This document shows, piece after piece, positions 9,601-17,044 of a stretch of DNA of 64,000 nucleotides. Source of the DNA: Streptosporangium brasiliense (lineage in GTDB: Bacteria > Actinomycetota > Actinomycetes > Streptosporangiales > Streptosporangiaceae); the NCBI RefSeq assembly GCF_030811595.1, contig NZ_JAUSRB010000002.1:5518001-5582000 (forward strand), in the 5' to 3' direction. The notes below the pieces were generated by a model. It saw nothing but the letters and a program-made list of their open reading frames with translations, did no database searches and was not told the DNA's origin. Position 1 is the stretch's first letter. Each line of letters opens with the position of its first letter. A program made the position numbers and the translations under genes.

Positions 9601-11164
9601 CCCGCAGAGCCGCCACGGCGTGGGACCGGTCGCGGAAGACTCCCGCGTACCGGTGGGAGAAGCGGCGGCGTCCGTCCGCCAGGGTGTAGGCGAGATCGGC
9701 GAGCTCGGCGTCGGAGGCGTCCTGGAGCGCGTCGGCGCAGGAGCGGGCCATCTCGGCCAGGGCCGCCTCGTCGCGCGCCGACAGGGCCATGAGCTGCCAC
9801 GGGCGGGCGGGAGGCCCGGCTGGGCGGGGCGGCGGCTGTTCGAGGATCACGTGAGCGTTGGTGCCTCCGATGCCGAAGGAGCTGACGGCTCCCCGGCGCG
9901 GGGCGCCGGTTTCCGGCCAGTCCTCGGCCTCGGTCGCGGGGCGGAACGGGCTCGTCTCGAAGTCGATCTCGGGGTTGGGGCGCAGGGGCATGAGCGGGCT
10001 CGGCGGGATCCGGCCGTGGTACAGCATCAACGCGACCTTGATGAGACCCGCCACTCCGGCCGCCGCGTCGGTGTGCCCGATGTTGGACTTCACCGAACCC
10101 ACGCGGCAGTACCCCCGGCCCGCCGCGGCGGTGGCCCGGTATGCCCGGGTGAGCGCGGCGACCTCCACCGCGTCTCCGATCGCGGTGGCCGTCCCGTGGG
10201 CCTCGACGTAGGAGACGGTGTCCGGACCGATGGCGGAGACCGCGAGCGCCGCCTCCACCACCGCCTGCTGCCCACGGACGCCCGGTGCCGCGTAGCTGAG
10301 CTTGTCCGAGCCGTCGTTGTTGACGGCGCTCCCCTTGACCACCGCGTAGATGCGGTCCCCGTCGGCCAGCGCGTCGGCGAGCCTGCGCAGGACCACGATT
10401 CCGAGGCCGTCGGCGGGGACGAAGCCCGAGGCGTCCCGGTCGAAGGAGCGGACCTGGCCGTCGGCCGACCAGACGCCGCCTTCCTGGTGGAGGTAGCCCT
10501 GGCGGCGCAGGGGGGTCCAGGAGACCCCGCCCGCCAGGGCCATGTCGCAGTCATGGGTGATGAGCGCCCGGCAGGCCAGGTGGATCGCGACCAGGGACGT
10601 GGAGCAGGCGGTCTGTACGGCGATGCTCGGTCCGGTCAGGCCCAGCTTGTAGGAGACCCGGGTGGGCAGGAAGTCCTTGTCGTCGGCGGCCATGAGCAGG
10701 TCGGCGGAGGTGCCGAGGAAGGTCCGGTGACTCCTCTCACGGTGGGTGCCGAGGGTCTGGCCCGCGTAGACGCCGACGGTGCCGGCGAACCGGTCGGGTG
10801 TGTGGCCGGCGTCCTCCATGGCGTGCCACGCCTCTTCGAGGAATATGCGCTGCTGCGGGTCGATGAGGGCCGCCTCGCGTGCCGGATATCCGAAGAAGGC
10901 CGCGTCGAAGCACTCGGCGTCCCACAGGACCCCGGCCACGGGGACGAGAGCGGGATCGGCGATCCGCTCACGGCCGGCGCCGCCTTCGGCGAGCTCCTCG
11001 CGGGTGAGCTCGCGGATTCCCCGACGGCCGTCGCGGATGAGCCGCCAGTACTCCTCGGGACCGCGAGCGCCGGGGTATCTGCAGGCGATGCCGACGACGG
11101 CGATGTCGGTGCCCGCGGAATCACGTTCCGCCGCCCGCGGTCCATGAGTGCTCGCCGGACTCAC
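6632..11164 (-). CDS. Type I polyketide synthase, one module: KS-AT-KR-ACP
   Basis: A 1510-residue single-module polyketide synthase. The ketosynthase (about 20-442) has Cys187 (TACSTS), His323 (EAHGT) and His364 (NIGH). The acyltransferase (about 538-835) has the Ser634 elbow GHSLGEY and Arg659 for carboxyl binding. Its specificity loop reads TAAHS instead of the common HAFH or YASH. A ketoreductase follows (about 1140-1330) with GGMSGIG, Lys1256, Ser1281/1282, Tyr1295 and Asn1299. The carrier domain (1415-1490) has Ser1448 in GGHSL. No dehydratase, enoylreductase, methyltransferase or thioesterase domain is present. GTG at 11164 overlaps the NRPS stop (GTGA), which couples the two genes. 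The expected reaction adds one malonyl-type unit to the aminoacyl group from the upstream carrier and reduces the keto group to a hydroxyl. Confidence 0.95.
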   Translation of the reverse strand: MSPASTHGPRAAERDSAGTDIAVVGIACRYPGARGPEEYWRLIRDGRRGIRELTREELAEGGAGRERIADPALVPVAGVLWDAECFDAAFFGYPAREAALIDPQQRIFLEEAWHAMEDAGHTPDRFAGTVGVYAGQTLGTHRERSHRTFLGTSADLLMAADDKDFLPTRVSYKLGLTGPSIAVQTACSTSLVAIHLACRALITHDCDMALAGGVSWTPLRRQGYLHQEGGVWSADGQVRSFDRDASGFVPADGLGIVVLRRLADALADGDRIYAVVKGSAVNNDGSDKLSYAAPGVRGQQAVVEAALAVSAIGPDTVSYVEAHGTATAIGDAVEVAALTRAYRATAAAGRGYCRVGSVKSNIGHTDAAAGVAGLIKVALMLYHGRIPPSPLMPLRPNPEIDFETSPFRPATEAEDWPETGAPRRGAVSSFGIGGTNAHVILEQPPPRPAGPPARPWQLMALSARDEAALAEMARSCADALQDASDAELADLAYTLADGRRRFSHRYAGVFRDRSHAVAALRERAAGAPFSRAWAARGDVVFMFPGGGTQYPSMGRELYHDEPVFRAAVDECLGLLPDRTTAGRLHALWAVHGEKSTAEETDPSLALPAVFVMEIALNRLVESFGVRPALLIGHSLGEYAAACVAGVVSLRDALAIVVKRGELLSRLRDGAMLSVSAPAQEIEPFLDAEVCLSAVNGPNICVLAGLSARIAEVHRSLDRQGIVCRLLPLGTAAHSPLVDPVLGEFRAFLDGIELRAPSVPVVSNVTGDDKADLSDPEYWVAHLRRTVRFDAGLGHVLAQGPKVLVEVGPGTTLTTLAGAQAGQDFVVVNTTRHPLDERPDREVLLRALARLWEAGVEVDLPALWPRPRRRHPAVPYPFTPTLHLPGPARATEPAPAERSPEGLYGVTWKRAVETRPAVLEATVEETGWVLFSDSSPLADAITAVLEKRGAPVAVVTPGREFRRGSSPRVTAVPRRPEHCEIDPRRPEHYERLLKTARPGPGGPLRIICLWGAALPADVCPPLSEVTGLAHALGGRLGRTDLCLVTRGALEITGAERLDPRAALTIGAAGPLRCELTDVPVRLVDVDADDSADQRWRAGQILGEFSRPPRQDPVGLRGGHRWLRGFDPLETPPGTVPSLRPGGTYVITGGMSGIGLRLAGHLARAHSARLALVGRGTRGTPPADGPGVDGETLLAGREGDILLRHADVADPAALGEVLEEVRSRFGAIHGVIHAAGVPGGGMAQFLDRESIDAALRAKTTGTAALLSALAETDTHPDFIMLCSSLAAFSGAPGLACYGAANAFLDTFALRARRDGTPVLSVNWDRWNGVGMAREVERHHRELTGEALSGGLSPDEGIAAFERCLTAVCLGQVVVSARPPGAAHVPDPVSAAPRPGRSSALTGPAADGTGGSGETGGWSPRELELLAVWQEVLGAGAIGRHDDFFSLGGHSLSALQVVQRCRERLGVRLSVKALFGAPTIEGLAKELAEAPAAGEEEPGGRRLLMDLEGSDDS

Positions 11165-13032
11165 CTCGTCTGTTCCTTTCCGAGACGCTCCCCGAGCCGA
11201 CGGCCGCCGTCGAGCAGTTTCATCCTGCTCGCGGTGGGCATCTCGGCCCTGCTCTCACCGTGTCCGTCGCGCTCGTCGAGCAACGCCGCCAGCAGCCGCA
11301 CGTTGTGGGCCGCCGTGAGGTCGGCGATGGGCACCAGCACCCCCCAGCGCTTCTTGACCTCTGCCTGGAGTCTGACGAGATCGGCCGAAGTGCCCCCGAG
11401 GTCGAAGAAGTTCTCCTCGACGCCGATGTCGTCCAGACGCAGGATCCGCCCCACCACCTCGCTCACCTCCCGTTCGCGGACGGACGCGGGGAGCGACTCC
11501 CCGCCCGCCGCTCGCGGCCGGACCTTCGGGGAGGGCAGGGCGCCGCGGTCGACCTTGCCGTGGGACGTCAGCGGGAGCCGGTCCAGCGTGACGAAAACCG
11601 ACGGGATCATGTACGCCGGGAGCAGGTCGGCCAGGAAATCCCGCACTTCCCCCGAGGAGAGCGGCGGCCCCGCGGTGAGCTGCGCATAGGCGGTGAGCCG
11701 GACGGCTCCGGGCTCCCCGGTCGCGATCACCGCCGCCCCGGTGACGCGGGGGTGGCACGTCAGCGCCGCCTCGACCTCGCCCGGCTCGATGCGGTATCCC
11801 CGGATGTTGAGCTGGCCGTCGATCCGCCCCATGAAGTCGACGGCGCCTCCGGGCAGCCGCCGGGCCAGGTCCCCGGTCCGGTACAGGCGTGCTCCAGGGC
11901 GGCCGGAGAACGGGTCGGGGACGAACCTCTCCCGGGTCAGCTCCGGCCGGTTCGCGTATCCCCGCGCCACTCCGCGTCCGGCGACGCACAACTCACCGGT
12001 CTCGCCGTCCGGTACGGGGTCACCGGCCGGGTCGAGGATGTGGACCTCGACCCCGCTCAGCGGGCGGCCGACGGAGGGCTTGCCCTCTCCCGGCCGGCAG
12101 CGTCCCGCCGTCGCGGACACGGTGGCCTCCGTCGGGCCGTAGGCGTTGAACAGCCGCAGCCGCGTCCCCCACCGCTCCACCAGGTACTCCGGCAGCGGTT
12201 CACCGCCCGATGTCATGGTGGTGACCGGTATCGGCTCGTCGTCCGGCAGGGTGGCCAGGAGCGAGGGAGCGCCGGACAGGTGGGTGACGCCGAACTCGCG
12301 CAGGATCCGGCTCAGCTCCGGGCCGCACAGCGGCGCCCCCGGCGGGGGGACGCACAGGGTCCCCCCGTTGAGCAGGCTCATGGACAGCTCCCACACCCAG
12401 GCGTCGAACGTGAACGGCGCGAACTGCAGGACCCGCGCCCCCTCCAGGTCGCCGAACAGGCTCCGCAGCCCCTCCGCCAGGTTGGTCACGCCGCCGTGCT
12501 CCACCATCACCCCCTTCGGGGTGCCGGTCGATCCCGAGGTGTAGAGGACGTAGGCCAGGTCTCCCTCACCCGTCACGGCCGCGCCGTCCGAGCCCGTGTG
12601 ACCTGCGTCGCTTCTCCCCACACGGCCGGGTCCGTCCGGCCGTACGGCCCGCAGACCGTGTCCGGGCAGGATGCGGTGCGGGTCCAGCTCGGAGACGACG
12701 AGCCGGGCGTCCGTGTCGGCCAGCACCAGTTCGGTGCGCCTGGCCAGGTGCGGCGGCGGCAGGGGCACGTAGGCGGCACCGGCCTTCCAGACGGCCAGCA
12801 CCACGACGGGCAGCAGGAACGAGTGCTCCGTCAGGACACCGACCATGTCGCCCGCCCGCGTTCCCGCTGAGACGAGCTCCTCGGACAGGGCGCCGGCACG
12901 CTCCTCCAGCTCCGCGTAGGTCATCCGCCCGCCCCGGTGGACGAGGGCGTCACGCGTGGGCGCGGTCCGCGCCCACGCCGCGAAGAGGTGGTGCGCACCG
13001 GCCTTCTCACCGCTCGGGTCGAAACCGCGCAT
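11161..13032 (-). CDS. NRPS loading protein: adenylation domain plus peptidyl carrier domain (A-PCP)
   Basis: A 623-residue two-domain NRPS. The adenylation domain (about 10-500) has the core motif YTSGSTGTPKG at 164-174, the A4 region FDAWVWE from 209, YRTGDLA at 384-390 and the catalytic Lys493 in GKVDR. The carrier domain (about 515-590) has the phosphopantetheine Ser549 in LGGTS. There is no condensation, epimerisation or thioesterase domain, so it can only activate and hold an amino acid. Eye alignment to the GrsA Phe domain gives a binding code near D-A-W-S-M-S-A-V-S-K, which suggests a hydrophobic or aromatic amino acid. This is low confidence. It starts 9 bases after the imine-reductase-like gene and overlaps the PKS start. 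The loaded aminoacyl group should pass straight to the ketosynthase. Confidence 0.94.
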   Translation of the reverse strand: MRGFDPSGEKAGAHHLFAAWARTAPTRDALVHRGGRMTYAELEERAGALSEELVSAGTRAGDMVGVLTEHSFLLPVVVLAVWKAGAAYVPLPPPHLARRTELVLADTDARLVVSELDPHRILPGHGLRAVRPDGPGRVGRSDAGHTGSDGAAVTGEGDLAYVLYTSGSTGTPKGVMVEHGGVTNLAEGLRSLFGDLEGARVLQFAPFTFDAWVWELSMSLLNGGTLCVPPPGAPLCGPELSRILREFGVTHLSGAPSLLATLPDDEPIPVTTMTSGGEPLPEYLVERWGTRLRLFNAYGPTEATVSATAGRCRPGEGKPSVGRPLSGVEVHILDPAGDPVPDGETGELCVAGRGVARGYANRPELTRERFVPDPFSGRPGARLYRTGDLARRLPGGAVDFMGRIDGQLNIRGYRIEPGEVEAALTCHPRVTGAAVIATGEPGAVRLTAYAQLTAGPPLSSGEVRDFLADLLPAYMIPSVFVTLDRLPLTSHGKVDRGALPSPKVRPRAAGGESLPASVREREVSEVVGRILRLDDIGVEENFFDLGGTSADLVRLQAEVKKRWGVLVPIADLTAAHNVRLLAALLDERDGHGESRAEMPTASRMKLLDGGRRLGERLGKEQTR

Positions 13033-13041
13033 GCTCCCGCC

Positions 13042-13944
13042 TCACCTGCCGCCGACGGGCATCCGGCCGGCGGACGACTCGCGGCGGTCGCGGAACCACG
13101 TGGTGAGCACCGCGATGTGCTCGCGCCGGTAGCCCCGGTCCATTGCTTCACGCACACGCTCGCGCATCACGCCGAGGTAGGAGCGGTCGATCCCGGCCTG
13201 CTCCGCGATGCCGGTCAGGTTGTCGAGGACGTCCAGGTGGGAGGTGAGCGGAGCCTGCTCGTAGGTGTAGTCCCCGCGCTTGATGAGGTCGAGGCCGACC
13301 TCGATCGTGTTCTGGAAGCCGGGATCGTAGAGCGGCACCGATTCGGCGAAGTCCGCCAGCGGGACGCCCATGGCCTCCGCGATGGCCGAGCATTCGAGGA
13401 AGCCGTTGATGAACGCGTAGTAGAAGGCGCTGGAGACGACGTGGTACGCCTTCACATACGTGGGATCGGCGCCGAGATAGGCCTGTCTGCCGCCCAGCGC
13501 GGACCTCACGCCTTTCAGCCGCTCGAAGTCCTCAGCGGCCCCGCCGTAGACGGTGAAGCAGTCCTCGGTCCCGATGGCGTCGGGGTAGTTGAGGATCGCG
13601 GCCTCCATGTATACCCCGTTCCCGGCCTCCACCCGCTCGCGTAGCGGGAGGACGTTCTCGGGAGTTCCGCTGGCGTTCTGGACGACGAGCCTGCCGGAGA
13701 GGTCCGGGGACGCCTCGCCGATGACCCGGTGGGTGATGTCGTAGTTGAGCAGGCACATCAGCACGATCGGCGAGGCCGCGACGGCGCCGGCCGCCGTCGG
13801 GTGGGAACGGATGCCCTCCTCGACGAGCGCGTCCGACCGCTCGCGCGTACGGTTCCAGACCGAGACCTCCAACCCGGAACGCGCGCAGGCCCGCGCGACC
13901 GCGGAACCGATCACTCCGGTCCCGATGACCGTGACGTCCGTCAT
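13042..13944 (-). CDS. NADPH-dependent imine-reductase-like oxidoreductase
   Basis: A 300-residue protein of the 6-phosphogluconate/beta-hydroxyacid dehydrogenase superfamily. Its N-terminal Rossmann motif GTGVIG (8-13), Ala19, Gly24 and VWNRTRER (29-36) follow the published imine-reductase cofactor signature position by position, apart from Thr for Leu and Ile for Met in the first glycine loop. The WNRT element fits NADPH use. The interdomain helix reads GADPTYVKAYHVV, where beta-hydroxyacid dehydrogenases place their catalytic lysine, and the match to the second imine-reductase signature is only partial. The ATG at 13944 overlaps the upstream methyltransferase stop (ATGA), which sets the start. 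Within the cluster it probably reduces a C=N bond made from the amine of the loaded amino acid. A ketone or carboxyl-conjugated imine substrate remains possible. Confidence 0.82.
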   Translation of the reverse strand: MTDVTVIGTGVIGSAVARACARSGLEVSVWNRTRERSDALVEEGIRSHPTAAGAVAASPIVLMCLLNYDITHRVIGEASPDLSGRLVVQNASGTPENVLPLRERVEAGNGVYMEAAILNYPDAIGTEDCFTVYGGAAEDFERLKGVRSALGGRQAYLGADPTYVKAYHVVSSAFYYAFINGFLECSAIAEAMGVPLADFAESVPLYDPGFQNTIEVGLDLIKRGDYTYEQAPLTSHLDVLDNLTGIAEQAGIDRSYLGVMRERVREAMDRGYRREHIAVLTTWFRDRRESSAGRMPVGGR

Positions 13945-14798
13945 GTCAGTGCTCCATCCTGGATCCTGGTGAAGGTCATGATCACGCCACCGATCTCGGT
14001 GGCGTCCGCCCACGCGGAGAAGGCGTCCAGCAGCCGGTCGGCCTCGGCCGCACCGCCTACGGCCTCCAGGTGGGCTCTGCGCTCCCGGAGCCCCCGCACC
14101 AGGCGGGGAAAGGAGTGGCGGACGTTGTCGGTGATGTCGATGAGCTCCACGGCGGCCATCCCCGCCGCACGCGCTGCCGAAAGATGCTGCTCAGGTGGGT
14201 CAAGGGAGACCGCGTTCAGCATGGACAGGTAGGGGCTGATCCGCCGCCGGGTCTCCTCGGTCATCGGCGTGCGCGGGTACGGAGTCTCGACCACCAGGCG
14301 GCCTCCGGGACGCAGAACCCGGGAGATGCCCTGGTAGAGCGGGAAGATGTCGAAATGCGGGGTGCTCTCGAACGCCAGCACCGCGTCGAACGAGGCCGGG
14401 GCGAACGGAAGGTCCATCGCGTCGATCCGCCGGAACTCCACCAGTGCGGCCACCTCTTGCGACCGGGCGCGCTCGGCGCCGTTGCGCAGCGCCTGCCGGT
14501 CGACGTCGATCGCGGTGACCCGGGCCCCCGACGTCTGTGCGATGCGGACCGCCGGGCCGCCGTTTCCGCAGCCCACGTCCAGCACATGCGACCCGGGTCC
14601 CACGTTCAGCTTGGACGCCACGAGGTCGGTCAACCTCCCGGTGGCCTCCCCGATCGAGGCCCCGTCCTGATGTCCCGCCCAGAAGCCGTAGTGGCGATCA
14701 GGTCCGGCGGTCGCCTCCACCAGGGCCGCGATCCCGTTGTACATCGCTTCGGTCTCCGAATGCGGGGGCGGAACCGGCCGGACGCTTTCCATGCTCAT
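13941..14798 (-). CDS. SAM-dependent methyltransferase, RebM-like (cluster methyltransferase 2)
   Basis: A 285-residue class I methyltransferase with the SAM loop VLDVGCGNGGPAV, acidic VTAIDVD and the post-I motif RIDAMDLPF. The N-terminal HYGFWAG and EATGRLTDLV segments match methyltransferase 1 closely, so the two arose by duplication or share a recent ancestor. Two ATG codons (14798 and 14792) can start it. The first has GGGAAG eight bases upstream and is preferred. It is the first gene of the minus-strand operon, and its stop overlaps the start of the imine-reductase-like gene. The probable promoter lies in the 14799-15507 region shared with the divergent P450. It should methylate a hydroxyl, amine or carboxyl group of the product. 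Confidence 0.88.
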   Translation of the reverse strand: MSMESVRPVPPPHSETEAMYNGIAALVEATAGPDRHYGFWAGHQDGASIGEATGRLTDLVASKLNVGPGSHVLDVGCGNGGPAVRIAQTSGARVTAIDVDRQALRNGAERARSQEVAALVEFRRIDAMDLPFAPASFDAVLAFESTPHFDIFPLYQGISRVLRPGGRLVVETPYPRTPMTEETRRRISPYLSMLNAVSLDPPEQHLSAARAAGMAAVELIDITDNVRHSFPRLVRGLRERRAHLEAVGGAAEADRLLDAFSAWADATEIGGVIMTFTRIQDGALT

Positions 14799-15507
14799 GC
14801 GAAATGCTTCCCATATCCGTTCTGGGCTTGAAACGCCAGCCTATTCCCAAGACAGCGACGGGAATCATCATTCATTGCCCGGCCCGGTACCCGCGGTGCC
14901 ACCCCGCCACCCCGATGAAACTTTTACAGAATATTGCGCCGGGCCGACAGTGCCGGGTTCGGGGGCTTTTCCCGGCGTTTGATTCTGGGGCCGCACGACG
15001 GTAAAACCGCGGTCGGCGAGGAATGGTGAGGGGCCCGTGCGGTGCCGGGGCGGCGGACCCGGTGTGCACCGGGAACAGCCGGTGTCGTCGCCCTGACACC
15101 TCTCGCCCCGCTCACGTGGTCAACCCCGAGAGGGAGGTCAGTCGCCGGTGCCGTACCGGACACCGGCTGATCGACGCAGGTCAGCCCGGGGGAGGCCGTT
15201 CCGGTGGCGTCATGGCGGGCTCCGGGGGGTGATCGCGCGGCCCAGGTCCGGACATGGTCGGGTCAACCCTGGGGACAGTGCAGAAAATATTAAGGAAAAC
15301 GGCCGCGACCGGATCGGGAGAGCAAAGCCGATAATCGATTACCCCGCCGACCGGTAATGAAAGACGTGTACGGCCGGCCGCCGTCCGCCCGGCGGGTATA
15401 GTCCGTCCGGGGTTCCCGATTCAATGCTCCGGAAGCGATCAGCGGCCGACGGTCCGGGATGCCGCCAGCACATGTCGCTGACGAACGATTCCATGACCGG
15501 AGAGAAC
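14799..15507. promoter_or_regulatory. Divergent promoter region of the biosynthetic cluster
   Basis: About 0.7 kb between the two divergent cluster units, with no supported gene. It includes unusually AT-rich patches for this window (around 14855-14875, 14920-14935 and 15280-15345). The perfect 10-base palindrome TAATCGATTA at 15332-15341 is a candidate operator. TATAGT at 15397-15402 could be a -10 box for the P450, but no convincing -35 was seen. No regulator gene is present in the cluster, so control must come from elsewhere. Confidence 0.45.
15332..15341. promoter_or_regulatory. Perfect 10-base palindrome TAATCGATTA, candidate operator
   Basis: A self-complementary AT-rich site stands out in a very GC-rich background, about 60 bases upstream of a possible -10 box for the divergent P450. 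It could bind a dimeric regulator. There is no direct support beyond symmetry and position. Confidence 0.3.
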
Positions 15508-16701
15508 GTGGACGCTTTTTCCGAACCCGTCGACTACCCTTTCGGGGAGCCCGTCAGGCTTGATATCGATCCGGAATACGCACGATGCCGCGAACGGCCG
15601 GGACTGGTCAGGGTCCGCCCGCCCTACGGCGACGACGCCTGGCTGGTGACCCGCTACCGCGACATCCGCTCCGTGCTGCGCGACCGGCGTTTCGTCCGGA
15701 CGCCCCCTCCCGGAGGCGACGAGGCCCGCCTGACCCCTCTCCCCCTCCAGGACAGCATTCTCAACACCGACCCGCCTCAGCAGACCCGGTTGCGTAAAGC
15801 CGTGGCCGGCGGGCTGGGATTCAACACCGAGCGCGTCCACGCGCTCGAGGCGACCGCGGAGCGGCACTCCCGAAGACTCATGAGCACGCTGTTGGACGGA
15901 TCGCCCCCGCTCGATCTGGTCGACGCCTACGTCAAGCCACTGGTCGTGGAGATCTTGTGTCCCGTCATCGGCATCCCCGAGCAGGACCTGTCGGTCTTCT
16001 TGAACTGGTTCGAGGGGTTCGCGAGCACCGCGCTTCCGGCCGACGTCGTGGAGGCCAGGGTCGAAGAGATCTCCTGCTACACCGACCGCCTCATCGCCGA
16101 CCGGCGGGACCGGCCCCGCGACGATCTGATCAGTGTCCTCGCCGACGCCGCCTACCGGGAGAAGCGCCTCACCGAGGCGGAGGTCAAGGAACTGGTCAAC
16201 GACGTCCTCCTGGCGATCGACAACGTCACGACGCAACTGACGAACGCCGCCTACCTGTTGATCACCTCGCCTGGCCACATGCGGGAACTGAAGGCCGAAC
16301 CGGAACTGATCCCCCAGGCGGTCGAGGAACTCCTGCGCTACGCGCCGTTCCCCTCCCATGTCACCTTCGCCCGCTACGCCACGGAGGACATCGATGTGGG
16401 AGGGACCCTCGTGCGGGCGGGGGAGCAGGTCCTTCCCGCGCTTCCCGCGGGCAATCACGACCCGTCCGCGTTCCCCAGCCCCGGCGAGCTCGACTTCCGC
16501 CGGAAGCACAATCCTCATCTGTCCTTCGGGCACGGCATGCATCACTGCATGGGCCCGCCCCTGGTGCGCATGCTGATGAGGGTCGCGGTCCTCTCGCTCA
16601 CGCAGTGTCCGTCCATGCGGCTGGCCGTACCGGAGGAACGGCTGGCGTGGCGGTCGGACCTGCTGATCCGACGCGTGGAGTCCTTGCCCGTCACCTGGTG
16701 A
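15508..16701 (+). CDS. Cytochrome P450 (cluster P450 2, divergent)
   Basis: A bacterial P450 of about 397 residues. The heme loop FGHGMHHCMG has the Cys at 16546-16548, and EELLR gives the ExxR pair. Aligning from ExxR back through the SPGHM turn, the I-helix reads AIDNVTT. The acidic residue is kept (Asp), but the conserved Thr is replaced by Asn (16222-16224), as recalled for phenol-coupling OxyB-type P450s acting on carrier-bound substrates. The start is uncertain: GTG at 15508 has GGAG five bases upstream, while ATG codons at 15424, 15472 and 15493 have weaker sites. It is transcribed away from the operon and shares its promoter region, so co-regulation is likely. Probably a tailoring oxidase of the same product. 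Confidence 0.88.
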   Translation: MDAFSEPVDYPFGEPVRLDIDPEYARCRERPGLVRVRPPYGDDAWLVTRYRDIRSVLRDRRFVRTPPPGGDEARLTPLPLQDSILNTDPPQQTRLRKAVAGGLGFNTERVHALEATAERHSRRLMSTLLDGSPPLDLVDAYVKPLVVEILCPVIGIPEQDLSVFLNWFEGFASTALPADVVEARVEEISCYTDRLIADRRDRPRDDLISVLADAAYREKRLTEAEVKELVNDVLLAIDNVTTQLTNAAYLLITSPGHMRELKAEPELIPQAVEELLRYAPFPSHVTFARYATEDIDVGGTLVRAGEQVLPALPAGNHDPSAFPSPGELDFRRKHNPHLSFGHGMHHCMGPPLVRMLMRVAVLSLTQCPSMRLAVPEERLAWRSDLLIRRVESLPVTW

Positions 16702-17044
16702 TCCGTCCCCGCAGCCCGGTCAGGTGTTCCCAAGGGGTGGGCCCGTCGGCCTCCGGCCCACTCCTGGTGTCTGTCTTCGACCTCCCCGGCGGGATGCCCG
16801 TTCCGGAATGAAGATCGGGATGGCCGCCCGTCGACGTCACAGCCGCTCGGCCCGGTCGGGACCGTCTGTCAGGCGAGTTCCGCCCGTCCGCCGCGGATCC
16901 CCGAAAATGTACGAGAAATACGCGGTGGATCCGTGGGAGTAAGAAGGCGAAGTATTGGGGCGACCCAAAAACATGGGTGGAATGAAACGCGGAAGGGCGG
17001 TCACGCCGTTCTTGCGCGACCGCCGGTTCCGCCTGACCGAGGTG
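16702..17044. other. Intergenic region between convergent P450 and EF-hand genes
   Basis: No gene is supported in these 343 bases. The only clear structure is the hairpin at 16996-17024 described separately. The region probably marks the right edge of the biosynthetic cluster. Confidence 0.5.
16996..17024 (-). terminator. Hairpin downstream of the EF-hand gene
   Basis: A 7-base perfect stem (GGCGGTC at 16996-17002 with GACCGCC at 17018-17024) and a 15-base loop lie 20 bases beyond the EF-hand stop codon. On the minus strand it is followed by a short T-containing stretch. Confidence 0.45.

Noticed and set aside
9266..11689. An 807-codon plus-strand frame over the PKS ketosynthase
   Set aside because: Composition artefact of GC-rich third positions opposite a clear KS-AT region; no domain is visible.
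11161..13032. A condensation domain in the NRPS
   Set aside because: The protein starts directly with the adenylation domain and is only 623 residues; no HHxxxDG motif exists in it or its neighbours.
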